Counted from the stretch's first letter, positions 1 through 8,770 are shown. The stretch: 36,987 bases of DNA from Candidatus Aminicenantota bacterium (GCA_016926835.1 JAFGNX010000164.1:1-36987); one strand, 5' to 3'. The notes: generated by a model not told the origin, from the letters alone. Numbers and translations are program-made.

Positions 1-2
1 TC

Positions 3-2399
3 GGACTTACAGTCAGCCTGGTGGCGGCGGTTTTTTTCTGTAACCTTCGGGCTCAAGACGAAGTGGTTGAACGGGTTGAGATTTTAAACCGTGAGTTGGT
101 GGTACGCGTGTTTGCCGGCGGTGACCCGGTCTCCGGGCTGACGCGCAAGGACTTTTCCGTATTTGAAGACGGACGGTCGGTCCCCATCACCAGTTTTCGC
201 GAAGTCCGCCGCGCCCTTTCGCCGGAAATGAAATTCAGGCCGGAAACAGCAAGCGGCAAGCGGGGGCGGCTTTTTCTCTTTCTCTTGTGGTGGAACGAGG
301 AAAGCCGCAATTGGCCGGAGACCTGGACATATTTTGTTGACCACATTTTCCGTCCCGGAGACCAGGTTATTCTCAGCAGTGACCGTTACGCGATTCAGAT
401 CAATTCTCCGGAAAAGCAGAAAGAAAAACTGACCGCTTTTTTTCACGACCTGTCCAGTGATCTGAAGCAGAAAAAAGTTGATAAAATCCATTTGGCTTCC
501 ATGTTGGAACAGAGTGTGAAAAACTTTCATGAAGCCCTGCTGGAGAACGCGGAAAAAAAGGCGGCATTCAAAACTCCGGAACAGGCATTGCGCAATGAAT
601 TCAAGAACCGCTACAACGGCATCCTGGACGACTACCGCCTGACCCGTTTGCGCGCACAACCCGCCATGTTGCAGCGCCTGGCCACGGCATTGCGGGCAGT
701 GGAAGGGGAAAAGTGGGCCCTGCTTTTCATGCAGAACGAACGCCTGCCCATGATCCATACCAAGAGCCGCCTCTTTCTGGACGCGCCCATGAGCCATGAA
801 ACCTCGGCGGAACTGAAGCGCTTCGTCGATGACTGTGACAAAAAGATGCGCATGGCCACGGACATGGCCGCTCAGGCTCGGGACCTGAGGTCGCTGTTCA
901 TCGGCGCCGGGGCGACTTTCCATCTCTTTCTCAGTGATGCCGGCAATGAAAGTCCGGATACCACGCAGTTGCGCTGGATGCCCGTGTTTTCATCATGGGA
1001 GTCCACTTTCCGCGAAATCGCCTCAGACACCGGCGGGGAAGTGCAAAATACCACTCATTTGAGAACCGCGCTGGAAAAAGCGGCATCCACGCCGGACATC
1101 TACTACGTACTGACCTACAAACCGGCTGTTCCTTCCCGCAAACCCGAAGTGAAAATCCAGTTGGCCCAACCCGGCCTGGAGGCGGTCTATGCCCGCAAAC
1201 TGATGGCCCGGGAGATTCGGCCCCTGAAGATCTCCGACCCCGTTTTCAATAACGGTCAACTGCGCTTTGAACTCGCCGGCTATCTTCAGGAAACAACAGA
1301 ATCCGGCGAACTCAAAGGAGATGTCCATATCACCGTTCGCGCCGAAATAAGCGCCGGACAGCCCCTGGAGTACACAAAAATCCTGTCTCCCCATGGTGAG
1401 GCGGCCATGGTGGAGATTAAGATGAACTTTCCCGAACCGGGCGAATACCTCGTTACCGTAGCGGTCCGGGATCGCCTGTCGGGAAACAGCACCCGGGGCC
1501 ACACCCGGGTCCACATCAAGTCACCGCAACCGGAACCAGCAGAGGTTGCCCTGGAAAAGCCCATGGACCCGCAACTGAAAGTGGTGATGGACAAAGTCGC
1601 GAATTATTGCAGGCGGCTCCATGGCGCGGCTTTCCGTTTTACCTGCACCGAGTGGGTCAGTGAAACCGCCCTGGAAAAGAATCCCCTCAGCCGGCGGGTT
1701 GAAAAAGTCGACCGCCATTGGCAGTACGACTACCAGGTGGTTGGAGAAGGTGCTGTTTCCGAACAGCGCCGCTTGATTCGCGAAGGACACAAACGGGTCA
1801 ATATCCCGAACGCCAGACTGGGCACGCGTTTTGCCTCGCAATACTCCGTGTTCATGCCCGTCACGCTCCTGGGAACATTGAATCGACCGGCATACAATTA
1901 CCGTTTGATCGGCAGCGAACGCCTGCAAAAACAAAATTGTGCCGTGGTGGAGGTGACGCCCAAAAACGCGAAACAGGGGCCGCTGGCCCAGGGACGGGTC
2001 TGGGTGAATGTGGATAACGGAGCGGTACTCAAAATCGAGATGTATCCGCGTGGCGTGCATGGCAGCGAGGCCCTTGAAGAGGCGGCGGAGAAGATGTCCG
2101 CCAAACTGGACCTGAACGTGACCCATTGGTATCTGGAAGAACGCCATGGGCTCCGCTTCCCTTCCATGACGGAATTCTCAGAGAGTTACATATTCGACAA
2201 ACAGGTGGGCACACGCCGCGCGCTTATCCCTTACGCGAGCGAGACCCATGGCGGAAGGGCCACGACCGTGGTCATCCCCTATCTGGAAACCCGGCATCGC
2301 CAGGTGGAATTTTACCGCCTGACCCAGGAATACAAAGACTACCGTTACTTCGAGGTCGAGAGCAGCGTAGAGGAATTGAACCCGGATGACTCCGAATAA
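3..2399 (+). CDS. VWFA-related exported protein with C-terminal LolA-like domain, 5' partial
   Basis: The track begins at a GTG at 21, but the frame is open to base 3 and reads as the end of a hydrophobic signal peptide (..SLVAAVFFCNLRAQ), so the true start lies off the left edge. After it comes the N-terminal beta module of VWFA-related Acidobacterial proteins (GLTRKDFSVFEDG), then a von Willebrand A-like region. The metal-binding DxSxS motif is not visible: the strand where it belongs reads RLFLFLLWWNEES. Conserved family blocks follow (KWALLFMQNE; LFIGAGATFHLF; YYVLTYKPA). The last ~270 residues look like an outer-membrane lipoprotein-sorting (LolA/LolB-like) beta fold, which the two other VWFA paralogues in this window lack. 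Probably periplasmic or surface located. The LolA-like assignment rests on pattern only; the molecular function is unknown. Confidence 0.8.
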   Translation, partial: GLTVSLVAAVFFCNLRAQDEVVERVEILNRELVVRVFAGGDPVSGLTRKDFSVFEDGRSVPITSFREVRRALSPEMKFRPETASGKRGRLFLFLLWWNEESRNWPETWTYFVDHIFRPGDQVILSSDRYAIQINSPEKQKEKLTAFFHDLSSDLKQKKVDKIHLASMLEQSVKNFHEALLENAEKKAAFKTPEQALRNEFKNRYNGILDDYRLTRLRAQPAMLQRLATALRAVEGEKWALLFMQNERLPMIHTKSRLFLDAPMSHETSAELKRFVDDCDKKMRMATDMAAQARDLRSLFIGAGATFHLFLSDAGNESPDTTQLRWMPVFSSWESTFREIASDTGGEVQNTTHLRTALEKAASTPDIYYVLTYKPAVPSRKPEVKIQLAQPGLEAVYARKLMAREIRPLKISDPVFNNGQLRFELAGYLQETTESGELKGDVHITVRAEISAGQPLEYTKILSPHGEAAMVEIKMNFPEPGEYLVTVAVRDRLSGNSTRGHTRVHIKSPQPEPAEVALEKPMDPQLKVVMDKVANYCRRLHGAAFRFTCTEWVSETALEKNPLSRRVEKVDRHWQYDYQVVGEGAVSEQRRLIREGHKRVNIPNARLGTRFASQYSVFMPVTLLGTLNRPAYNYRLIGSERLQKQNCAVVEVTPKNAKQGPLAQGRVWVNVDNGAVLKIEMYPRGVHGSEALEEAAEKMSAKLDLNVTHWYLEERHGLRFPSMTEFSESYIFDKQVGTRRALIPYASETHGGRATTVVIPYLETRHRQVEFYRLTQEYKDYRYFEVESSVEELNPDDSE

Positions 2400-2422
2400 T
2401 CCGGGGGTACCGGTCCGGATTA
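2397..2422. terminator. Inverted repeat spanning both convergent stop codons
   Basis: TAATCCGG (2397-2404) and CCGGATTA (2415-2422) form a perfect 8-bp stem around a 10-nt loop that itself contains GGTACC. The left arm holds the TAA of the VWFA gene and the right arm holds the TAA of the HD gene. No T-run follows on either side, so this is a candidate bidirectional 3'-end structure rather than a classical intrinsic terminator. Confidence 0.45.
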
Positions 2423-2953
2423 CTGGTGGAAAGGTTCGAAATTGAGGAAATCCGCATGGTGGACGATAATGGCTTCCACCGTGCGCTTGGCGAAATTGCC
2501 TTCCTTGGAATGGGAACCGATAATGTGCACCACCTCATCCGGCAGGCCATGCTTGGCCGCCATGGCCGCGCCGCTGATGGGATGGCGCAAATACTGGCCC
2601 ATCTCGCTCTTGACCACCTTGCCGTCACGCCGATCGTACTCCATCAGTTTGGCCACATCATGCAGCAGGGCTCCGGCCAGCAGGACGTCCATGTCGATTT
2701 TCAGCCCGTCATAGTATCCATCCAACTCTTTGGCAATCACCAGGGCGGTGCGGGTGACGTTGTTGGTGTGTTGAATCAGGTCGATCTTTGTGTCCGCAAT
2801 CAGCAGGGTGAAAGGGACATCCTTGAGTTGCTCGACTTCCCAGCCTCCCTTGCGGATCGATTCGGCCCAGGTCTGGACCACTTTCTCGCGCAGTTCCTTT
2901 TTCGAAATTTTATGCAGGTCCGGAAAAATCGTTTCAATTTTTTTGTGGTTCAT
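2420..2953 (-). CDS. HD-domain phosphohydrolase-like protein
   Basis: This 177-residue protein has the HD-superfamily metal pattern: a first His in IQHTNNV (~residue 61), the HD pair in LLHDVAKL (~97-104), then further His residues in LRHPISG, GSHSKEG and VHHADF. The family hydrolyses phosphoester bonds, often of nucleotides; the substrate cannot be read from the sequence. Length fits a stand-alone HD domain with a short N-terminal helix. The ATG is preceded by a strong GGGAGGAG. The gene lies just downstream of lpxH on the same strand and has its own candidate promoter over the lpxH 3' end. It is probably cytoplasmic, as no signal peptide or membrane segment is seen. Confidence 0.8.
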   Translation of the reverse strand: MNHKKIETIFPDLHKISKKELREKVVQTWAESIRKGGWEVEQLKDVPFTLLIADTKIDLIQHTNNVTRTALVIAKELDGYYDGLKIDMDVLLAGALLHDVAKLMEYDRRDGKVVKSEMGQYLRHPISGAAMAAKHGLPDEVVHIIGSHSKEGNFAKRTVEAIIVHHADFLNFEPFHQ

Positions 2954-2980
2954 TCGCTCCTCCCGGTATTGATTTCCGCC

Positions 2981-3739
2981 CTATTCTACGTCAGGCGAAC
3001 GCTTTTGTAAATGCTTTCTTTGAGGGTCCCAATCCGCGATGCAAAGCTTTCCCGCCTCCCCCACGATACAGGAGCGATGCTCCAGCCAGTCGCCGCAGTT
3101 GGCATACACCCGATCGCCTTCACGCAACATCACCGGTTCATGCACATGACCCAGCACCACCCCGTCAAAACCGTTTAAAAAATACCTTCGCGCGGCCTCC
3201 AGGTAATCTTTTGCCCATGCCTCACGATCGATACGGCGATAGCGACGGCTTCCATGTGAACTGAGGCGAGCCAACCCCATGCCCCAATCGGGATGCAGGA
3301 AATGGCGGAAAAGCCATTGCGACAAGGGGCTATGCAGAATCTTTTTCAGAACCCGGTAGCCGCGATCCCTGGCGGCCAGGCCGTCACCATGGCTGAGAAA
3401 ATACCGCTTGTCCTCCACTTCCAGGACCATGCTCTCACCGGGAAGCTCAATGCCCACCTCTTGAGAAAGAAAAGCGCCGGGGGCGAAGTCATGGTTTCCC
3501 GGCAAAAACACCACCCGCCAGCCGGCATCAACCAGACGGCGCAACTGATAGAGAATGTCAAAAACCCCCTTGGGCACAACATGGCGCCATTCAAACCAGA
3601 AGTCGAACAGGTCTCCCAGAATAAACAACTCACCTTTCTGGTTCTCCAGAAAACAGAGAAAATCCAGGAAATCACGCCGACCCGCTTCGCCGGCAGGATC
3701 ACCGGCATGAATGTCGGATACCAGGTAGATGGGCGCCAT
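2981..3739 (-). CDS. lpxH: UDP-2,3-diacylglucosamine hydrolase-type metallophosphoesterase
   Basis: This is a calcineurin-like phosphoesterase of 252 residues with all five metal-binding blocks in order: SDIHAGD, GDLFDFW, GNHDF, SHGD and LGHVHEP. GDLFDFW with a following aromatic/Arg segment and the overall length are typical of LpxH, which cleaves UDP-2,3-diacylglucosamine to lipid X and UMP in lipid A synthesis at the inner face of the inner membrane. The adjacent upstream kdsA-kdsD-kdsC operon makes a lipid A/Kdo role likely. The ATG lies only 6 nt after a good -10 box, so the transcript is predicted to be leaderless. A paralogous phosphoesterase with another substrate is the main alternative. 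Confidence 0.85.
   Translation of the reverse strand: MAPIYLVSDIHAGDPAGEAGRRDFLDFLCFLENQKGELFILGDLFDFWFEWRHVVPKGVFDILYQLRRLVDAGWRVVFLPGNHDFAPGAFLSQEVGIELPGESMVLEVEDKRYFLSHGDGLAARDRGYRVLKKILHSPLSQWLFRHFLHPDWGMGLARLSSHGSRRYRRIDREAWAKDYLEAARRYFLNGFDGVVLGHVHEPVMLREGDRVYANCGDWLEHRSCIVGEAGKLCIADWDPQRKHLQKRSPDVE
2983..3011 (-). promoter_or_regulatory. Candidate promoter of the HD-domain gene
   Basis: On the minus strand TTTACA (3006-3011) and TAGAAT (2983-2988) are 17 bp apart. They overlap the last codons of lpxH. The predicted transcript would start near 2976, leaving a ~23-nt leader that contains the GGGAGGAG ribosome site. Confidence 0.45.
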
Positions 3740-3745
3740 CGCCTG

Positions 3746-3775
3746 ATTGTAGGCGAATCACTTCCCCGAAGTCAA
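3746..3775 (-). promoter_or_regulatory. Predicted leaderless promoter of lpxH
   Basis: On the minus strand TTGACT (3770-3775), an 18-bp spacer and TACAAT (3746-3751) precede the lpxH ATG by only 6 nt. That places the expected transcription start on the A of the start codon. No Shine-Dalgarno sequence is seen. The promoter sits in the 48-bp gap after kdsC. Confidence 0.65.
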
Positions 3776-3787
3776 TGAAGCAGCCAA

Positions 3788-4354
3788 TCAGCCGTTGATC
3801 TTGCGCAGGGTTTCCTCTGCGTTCTCCTGGCTGTTGAGCTTGACAAAAATTTCCGGCCAGCGCTCCTGCGCGTCCAGGATGAAATCGATCACTTCACGCA
3901 CCGCCCCCCGCCCGCCGTAACGCTTGGCGATAAAATGGGAAATGCGCTTGATCAGGGGATGGGCATCTCCAACCGCCGCGGAGAACCCCACCATGCCCAT
4001 TACTTCCGCATCACCAATATCGTCACCGATATAGGCCACCTCTTCCTTTGACAAGTCGTACTTTTCCAGCAGTTCGTTGAAAGGTATGGTTTTGTTGTGG
4101 ACGCCTTCGTAGTATTCGTTGATGCCCAGTTCCTCCGCACGGCGACGCACGGCCTCGCTGCATTTACCCGTTATAATGGCCGTAATGATTCCAGCCAAGC
4201 CCGCAAACACGATGCCGGTGCCGTCCTTGACGTCAAAGGACTTGACCTGCTGCCCATCGGGAAGCACAAAAAAACGGCCGTCCGACAACGTCCCGTCCAC
4301 ATCAATCACGATCATCCTGATCCGCCTGGCCAATTCCTTTTGATCCATGTTCAT
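3788..4354 (-). CDS. kdsC: 3-deoxy-D-manno-octulosonate 8-phosphate phosphatase (KdsC)
   Basis: A HAD-family phosphatase of 188 residues. It shows motif I DVDGTLSDG, the KdsC-typical SFDVKDGTGI, motif II around ITGKCSEAV, and the late acidic block YIGDDIGDAEVM. It removes phosphate from Kdo-8-phosphate to give Kdo, the third step of Kdo synthesis. I choose the ATG at 4354 over the longer track start (4405). It follows the kdsD stop by one base and has GGAG ten bases upstream, and the extra 17 residues of the longer form overlap kdsD and do not resemble the family. It is the third gene of the kdsA-kdsD-kdsC operon. Confidence 0.92.
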   Translation of the reverse strand: MNMDQKELARRIRMIVIDVDGTLSDGRFFVLPDGQQVKSFDVKDGTGIVFAGLAGIITAIITGKCSEAVRRRAEELGINEYYEGVHNKTIPFNELLEKYDLSKEEVAYIGDDIGDAEVMGMVGFSAAVGDAHPLIKRISHFIAKRYGGRGAVREVIDFILDAQERWPEIFVKLNSQENAEETLRKING

Positions 4355-4355
4355 A

Positions 4356-5312
4356 TTAAAACATCTCCGTACGCCACAAGTCATGCAGATGCAGCAATCC
4401 CGCAAGGCGTCCGCCCCGGGTTACGACAAGGGAAGTAATGCGGTGGTCTTCCATTTCTTTGAGGGCTTCCACCGCCAGCCGATCTTCCGTTACCTGTAAG
4501 GGATTTGGGGTCATGCAATCAACAGCCCGGCGCTGCAGCAGCCCGGGATCCCGCAACAGGTTGCGCCGCAAATCACCGTCCGTAATCACACCCACCACCA
4601 CCTCGTCCGCGTCCGCCACCACGGCCACACCGAAGCGCTTTTGATCGATTTCCCGGATCACCGTGTCCATGGGGTCATCCGGCCGTACCCGCGGCACGGC
4701 TTCTCCCGAATGCATGAGGTGAACCACCTTGAGCAGCTTCTTGCCGATTGTTCCCCCGGGGTGGTTAAAACGGAAGTTTTCTTCCCGAAAACCCTTTTTC
4801 TCCATCAAGGCAATTGCCAGGGCGTCACCCATGGCCAACGTCAGGGTCGTTGACGTGGTGGGAACCAGCCCGATGGGACAGGCTTCGCTTTCCACACTGC
4901 AATCGATATGGCAATCGCTCTCTCGTGCCAGGGTGGAACCTTCACGCCCAACCAGGGCGATGAGTTTCACCCCGATACGGCGGATCAAATTGATCAGGCG
5001 CACTACTTCCAGGGTTTCTCCGCTGGTTGAGAGCGCCACGACAACGTCATCTTCCATGATAATGCCGATATCCCCGTGCAAAGCCTCGGAAGGGTGGAGA
5101 AACACCGCCGGTGTTCCCGTGGAGGTCAGTGTTGCCGCGATTTTCTTGCCGATCAACCCGGATTTTCCCATTCCAGTAACCACCACGCGCCCGCGGGTTT
5201 CGAACACCAGGTCAACGGCCATGGTAAACTGCGCATCCAATCGCTGCACCGCCAACTCAATGGCCCTGGATTCGGTCCGAAGTACATGACGGGCGATTTC
5301 CAAACAGTCCAT
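4356..5312 (-). CDS. kdsD: D-arabinose 5-phosphate isomerase (KdsD/KpsF)
   Basis: This ~318-residue protein has an N-terminal SIS sugar-isomerase domain (VVTGMGKSGLIGKKIAATL; FLHPSEALHGDIG; ALSTSGET) and two C-terminal CBS domains (from ~residue 205; VVVGVITDGDLRR). It interconverts ribulose 5-phosphate and arabinose 5-phosphate, supplying KdsA. The order SIS-CBS-CBS and the length are standard for the family. The ATG at 5312 overlaps the kdsA TGA by one base (TGATG), implying translational coupling; a TTG at 5315 directly before it is a less likely start. Confidence 0.94.
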   Translation of the reverse strand: MDCLEIARHVLRTESRAIELAVQRLDAQFTMAVDLVFETRGRVVVTGMGKSGLIGKKIAATLTSTGTPAVFLHPSEALHGDIGIIMEDDVVVALSTSGETLEVVRLINLIRRIGVKLIALVGREGSTLARESDCHIDCSVESEACPIGLVPTTSTTLTLAMGDALAIALMEKKGFREENFRFNHPGGTIGKKLLKVVHLMHSGEAVPRVRPDDPMDTVIREIDQKRFGVAVVADADEVVVGVITDGDLRRNLLRDPGLLQRRAVDCMTPNPLQVTEDRLAVEALKEMEDHRITSLVVTRGGRLAGLLHLHDLWRTEMF

Positions 5313-6121
5313 CAAGTCACCCCATGCAACTTGCGCAGGCGAATCAGCAGCTTTCTCAATTGCTCGAGAGGAAGTGAATTGGCTCCATCAGAGAGAGCCT
5401 TTTCCGGCCGTGGATGGACCTCCAGGAACACGCCGTCCGCCCCGCACACCACGCCTGCGGCCGCGATATGGGGAATAAATTGGGGCTTCCCGCCGGACAC
5501 GTTGCCTTCCGCCGGGCGTTGCACCGCGTGGGTGGCGTCGATGATGACGGGCACCTCCAGGGACTTCATGATGGGAATGGAGCGGAAATCCACCACCAGG
5601 TCATGGTAGCCGAAAAAAGAGCCCCGTTCGGTCAACATCACGCGCCGATTGCCCGTGGAATGAATCTTTTCCACTACCCGGGCCATGTCCCCGGGAGCCA
5701 TGAATTGCCCTTTTTTTACATTCACGGGCAACCCTGTATCGCCGGCGGCCAGAAGCAGGTCGGTCTGGCGGCAAAGAAAAGCGGGAATCTGCAAGGCATC
5801 CAACACTTTGCCGGCCGATTCGGCCTGGGCGGGTTCATGGACATCTGAAATCACCGGCAATCCGGTTTCTTCCCGGACCGCGCGCAACACCTCGAGACCT
5901 TCCCTTAAACCGGGGCCACGAAAAGATGCCAGAGAGGATCGATTGGCCTTGTCAAACGATGCTTTAAATACTATGCCCAGGTTCAACTCATCCGCCAATT
6001 TGCGGAGTTGCCGGGCGATTCCGATGGTTTCCGAGCGCCCTTCGATTACACATGGGCCCAGGATGAAAAACGGGGGGTTTGCCGTGATGTCCAGATTCCC
6101 AACGGAAAACCCGCGTTGCAT
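5312..6121 (-). CDS. kdsA: 3-deoxy-8-phosphooctulonate synthase (KdsA)
   Basis: This 269-residue DAHP-synthase-like TIM barrel condenses phosphoenolpyruvate with arabinose 5-phosphate to Kdo-8-phosphate. Diagnostic blocks are LGPCVIEG near the N-terminus, FKASFDKANRSS, DVHEPAQ, QIPAFLCRQTDLL, VNVKKGQF, TERGSFFGY and DATHAVQRP. All are typical of KdsA rather than DAHP synthase. It is the first gene of the kdsA-kdsD-kdsC operon. The ATG follows an extended -10 box by six bases with no ribosome site, so a leaderless transcript is predicted. Confidence 0.95.
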   Translation of the reverse strand: MQRGFSVGNLDITANPPFFILGPCVIEGRSETIGIARQLRKLADELNLGIVFKASFDKANRSSLASFRGPGLREGLEVLRAVREETGLPVISDVHEPAQAESAGKVLDALQIPAFLCRQTDLLLAAGDTGLPVNVKKGQFMAPGDMARVVEKIHSTGNRRVMLTERGSFFGYHDLVVDFRSIPIMKSLEVPVIIDATHAVQRPAEGNVSGGKPQFIPHIAAAGVVCGADGVFLEVHPRPEKALSDGANSLPLEQLRKLLIRLRKLHGVT

Positions 6122-6127
6122 GCCGCC

Positions 6128-6136
6128 ATTCTACCA
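6128..6136 (-). promoter_or_regulatory. Extended -10 element of kdsA, leaderless
   Basis: On the minus strand TGG-TAGAAT (6128-6136) forms an extended -10. The kdsA ATG begins after exactly six more bases. The -35 region is a poor match (T-rich). The spacing predicts that transcription starts at the start codon. Confidence 0.5.
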
Positions 6137-6189
6137 CAAAGGAGATTCAGGAAAAAGACTTGATTAACAAACCACGTTATCTACGCAGA

Positions 6190-8472
6190 TCAATCTTCCA
6201 GATCGTCCTCCGTAACGTTCAGGTTTTCCAAATCGCTCATGCTCATCAACACATCCCGCTGGCTGCGGCTGTTTGGCGGTGAAACCACTTCTTTTGCCTC
6301 CAGTTGATCGATCAACCGACCGGCACGGGCATACCCGATGCGCATGCGCCGCTGCAGGAATGAAGCGGAGGCCTGGCCGGTTTCAATCACTATGGCCGCG
6401 GCTTCATTAAACAATTCGTCCAGATCACCTTCTCCAGCACCGCCGGTAGTGGCGGAACGCGGCTTGATCACCTGGGTGTCATATCTGGGTTTCTCTTTCT
6501 TGGCCAGGAAATTGATAACCCGCATGGCTTCCTCTTCGGAAACATAGGCACCGTGAAGGCGGATCAGGCTGGCCGTCTTGGGGGGAAGAAACAACATGTC
6601 GCCGTTTCCGAGCAGTTTTTCCGCTCCCATGACGTCGACAATGGTTCGCGAATCGAATTTGGAAGGAACGGCCATGGCGATCCGGGAAGGGAAATTGTTC
6701 TTTATCGTACCGGTGATTACGTCCGTGGAGGGCCGTTGCGTCGCCAGGATCAGGTGAATCCCCACCGCCCTGGCTTTCTGGGCGATCCGGGCCACGTCAT
6801 CCTCGATTTCCCGCGAGCTTTCCAGCATGAGGTCGGCAAACTCGTCTATAATGATTACCACGTAAGGAATGCGTTCCGTATCTTCGAGACGTTCGAGCAG
6901 TTCGTCACCGCTCTGGATTAAAAGATCCAGTTTCTTGTTGTATTGATCGATATTGCGAACCTGGAGTTTGGCGATCTTCTGATAACGTTGCTCCATCTCC
7001 CATACCGCCCAATCCAAAGCGTTCTTCGCCAATTTATTGTTGACCACTACCGGAGTCAACAAGTGGGGCAAGCGGTTGTAAATGGCCAATTCCACCCGCT
7101 TGGGATCGATGAGCACGAATTTGACATCCGTGGGAGGCGCCTTGTAGAGGATGCTGAGAATAATGGAGTGGATGGCCACACTCTTGCCGCTCCCCGTGGC
7201 GCCGGCCACAATCAAGTGCGGCATCTCGCGCAAATCCGTGATAAAGATTTCTCCGCTTTTGGTTTTGCCCAATGCCAGTGTGAGCGGTGAACTGGAACGC
7301 CGGTATTCCTCGGATTCAAGGATTTCACGCAAATGAATGATTTCCCGCTTGCGGTTGGGAATTTCGATACCGATGGCCCGCTTACCGAGGATGCGTTCGA
7401 TGCGAACGTACTGCGCTTTTACCGCCAGTGCCAGGTCCTCGGACAGGTTGGTGACGTCCTTGACTTTCACACCGCTATCCGGTTCAAACTCATAGGTGGT
7501 AATTACCGGTCCAGGCGTGTATTCGCGGATATTTCCCTGGATACGGAACTCTTCCAAAGCCGCGGTCAATTCATCCCGCTTGCGATCCAGTTCCTTGAAG
7601 TCGATCTGGCTCTGTTCCGTCACAGCGTCCAGGTAGGTCAATGGTGGAGCGGTATAGGCCGAGCTCTGCATCAAACCGGTTTCTTCATCCGCAAACAGAA
7701 AGCTCTCTTCCGGAAGACGGCTGGGCTCCCTGGCAATGCGCCTGGTTTCCGCCGCTTTTGGAGCGGGGCCGGCCTTTTCCTTACTGGATGGGACCTTTGC
7801 TCTTCCCGAAGGCACCTGAGTCTCCCGGCGGTACTTGGCCTGGACCCTGCGTGCGCTCCGGCGTTTCTGAAATACCTTCCAGGCCTCCCGCAACCATTTT
7901 CCAAATACCTTCAGCAACTCCCAAACCGACTGCAGCAACCGTCGCAAAGACACCTTGGCGATCACCACCAAAGCCACAAGCATGAAGACCAAAAAAAGTC
8001 CGCAGGCGAAAAAGGGTTTCAATTCCACGCGGAAAAAGCGGTTAAGGAAAAAGCCGATCATCCCGCCCGTATGGATGGGCATGCCGTCAATAACTGTCTG
8101 GGGATGCAAACAGGTAACAAAGCCCGATGCGGCCAGTACAAGAAGCAGGTACCCGGCGCTTTTGGTGCCCATGCGGGCGATTCCCCGGTTCAGAAAAAAA
8201 TGAACCGTCACCATCAGCAGGTAAAACACCACCCCATAGGCAGCATATCCCAGCAGGTTAAACAACACGGCGGCGAGTTGGGCTCCCAGGCGCCCACCGT
8301 AATTGGAAATCGACTCGCGCATGGTGGAATGAAAGAAACTGGGGTCAACCGGAGAATAACTGAAAACGGAAAAAATCAGGAATACGGATAAGAACAGAAA
8401 AATGATTCCCAGGACCTCATTGCGCAGTGTCAGTTCCGGTTCCGGCCCCTTTGTAGAGCGATGCTTCACCAT
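6190..8472 (-). CDS. ftsK: FtsK/SpoIIIE-family DNA translocase
   Basis: This protein couples chromosome segregation to division as a membrane-anchored hexameric DNA pump. Four N-terminal membrane segments lie at ~21-40, 67-95, 108-125 and 155-175 (numbering of the 762-aa track form), followed by a short basic/Pro linker. The RecA-like motor has Walker A GATGSGKS (426-433) and Walker B VVIIIDEFADLM. A C-terminal gamma winged-helix domain (~690-760, LQRRMRIGYARAGRLIDQLE) should read KOPS-like DNA. All domains are intact. The track start at 8478 lies upstream of the predicted transcription start; the second ATG, at 8472 (MVKHRSTKG), sits 8 nt after the -10 box and is the better choice. It appears monocistronic. 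Confidence 0.95.
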   Translation of the reverse strand: MVKHRSTKGPEPELTLRNEVLGIIFLFLSVFLIFSVFSYSPVDPSFFHSTMRESISNYGGRLGAQLAAVLFNLLGYAAYGVVFYLLMVTVHFFLNRGIARMGTKSAGYLLLVLAASGFVTCLHPQTVIDGMPIHTGGMIGFFLNRFFRVELKPFFACGLFLVFMLVALVVIAKVSLRRLLQSVWELLKVFGKWLREAWKVFQKRRSARRVQAKYRRETQVPSGRAKVPSSKEKAGPAPKAAETRRIAREPSRLPEESFLFADEETGLMQSSAYTAPPLTYLDAVTEQSQIDFKELDRKRDELTAALEEFRIQGNIREYTPGPVITTYEFEPDSGVKVKDVTNLSEDLALAVKAQYVRIERILGKRAIGIEIPNRKREIIHLREILESEEYRRSSSPLTLALGKTKSGEIFITDLREMPHLIVAGATGSGKSVAIHSIILSILYKAPPTDVKFVLIDPKRVELAIYNRLPHLLTPVVVNNKLAKNALDWAVWEMEQRYQKIAKLQVRNIDQYNKKLDLLIQSGDELLERLEDTERIPYVVIIIDEFADLMLESSREIEDDVARIAQKARAVGIHLILATQRPSTDVITGTIKNNFPSRIAMAVPSKFDSRTIVDVMGAEKLLGNGDMLFLPPKTASLIRLHGAYVSEEEAMRVINFLAKKEKPRYDTQVIKPRSATTGGAGEGDLDELFNEAAAIVIETGQASASFLQRRMRIGYARAGRLIDQLEAKEVVSPPNSRSQRDVLMSMSDLENLNVTEDDLED

Positions 8473-8480
8473 TTGCATCC

Positions 8481-8509
8481 ACTATACCCGCCGGGGGCAA
8501 TCAAGTCAA
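8481..8509 (-). promoter_or_regulatory. Predicted ftsK promoter with near-zero leader
   Basis: On the minus strand TTGACT (8504-8509), a 17-bp spacer and TATAGT (8481-8486). The expected start near 8474 leaves about two bases before the ATG at 8472. No ribosome site is seen. Confidence 0.65.
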
Positions 8510-8514
8510 GATTG

Positions 8515-8770
8515 CACTACAGGCGATTGGCAAGTGGCGAGGGGCCATTGGCGAGAGGCCTGGGAGGTAGGACAAAACTCTGAATAAAGAATAAGGAAGA
8601 ATGAATAAAAAAACAGGAAAAGAGCGGAATCGCAAAGTATTTTTGGTGCTTTATTCGGCTTTTACTTTCAACTTTCGACTTTTACCTTTTCACTGATTTT
8701 TCCTGTGTCAAGTCCTGATACCTGTTACCTTCTTTTCAACTCTTCAACTTTTCAACTCTTCAACTTTAAC
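8515..8770. repeat. Intergenic repeat-word region, locus 1
   Basis: The 279-nt gap between ftsK and the SDR gene is built largely of short repeated words. GGCAAGTGGCGAGGGGCC-like words fill 8526-8570. Pyrimidine-rich CTTTCAACTTTCGACTTTTACC words lie at 8665-8695. At 8733-8768 there are near-perfect octamers which, read on the minus strand, are AAAGTTG/AAGAGTTG units. The last octamer supplies the final codons and stop of the SDR gene. The same vocabulary recurs at 10771-10925, 21609-21850 and 25043-25240. No RNA gene or ORF is seen. Confidence 0.6.

Noticed and set aside
84-923. 279-aa minus-strand ORF
   Set aside because: It lies wholly inside the VWFA gene, has no family signature and no ribosome site, and reads as a codon-bias shadow.
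7333-8391. 352-aa plus-strand ORF
   Set aside because: It is antisense to ftsK over the linker and membrane segments; His/Gln-rich composition is typical of a reverse-frame shadow.
8515-8770. Possible CRISPR or insertion sequence
   Set aside because: The repeats are short words with no regular spacers, no terminal inverted repeats and no transposase or cas gene nearby.
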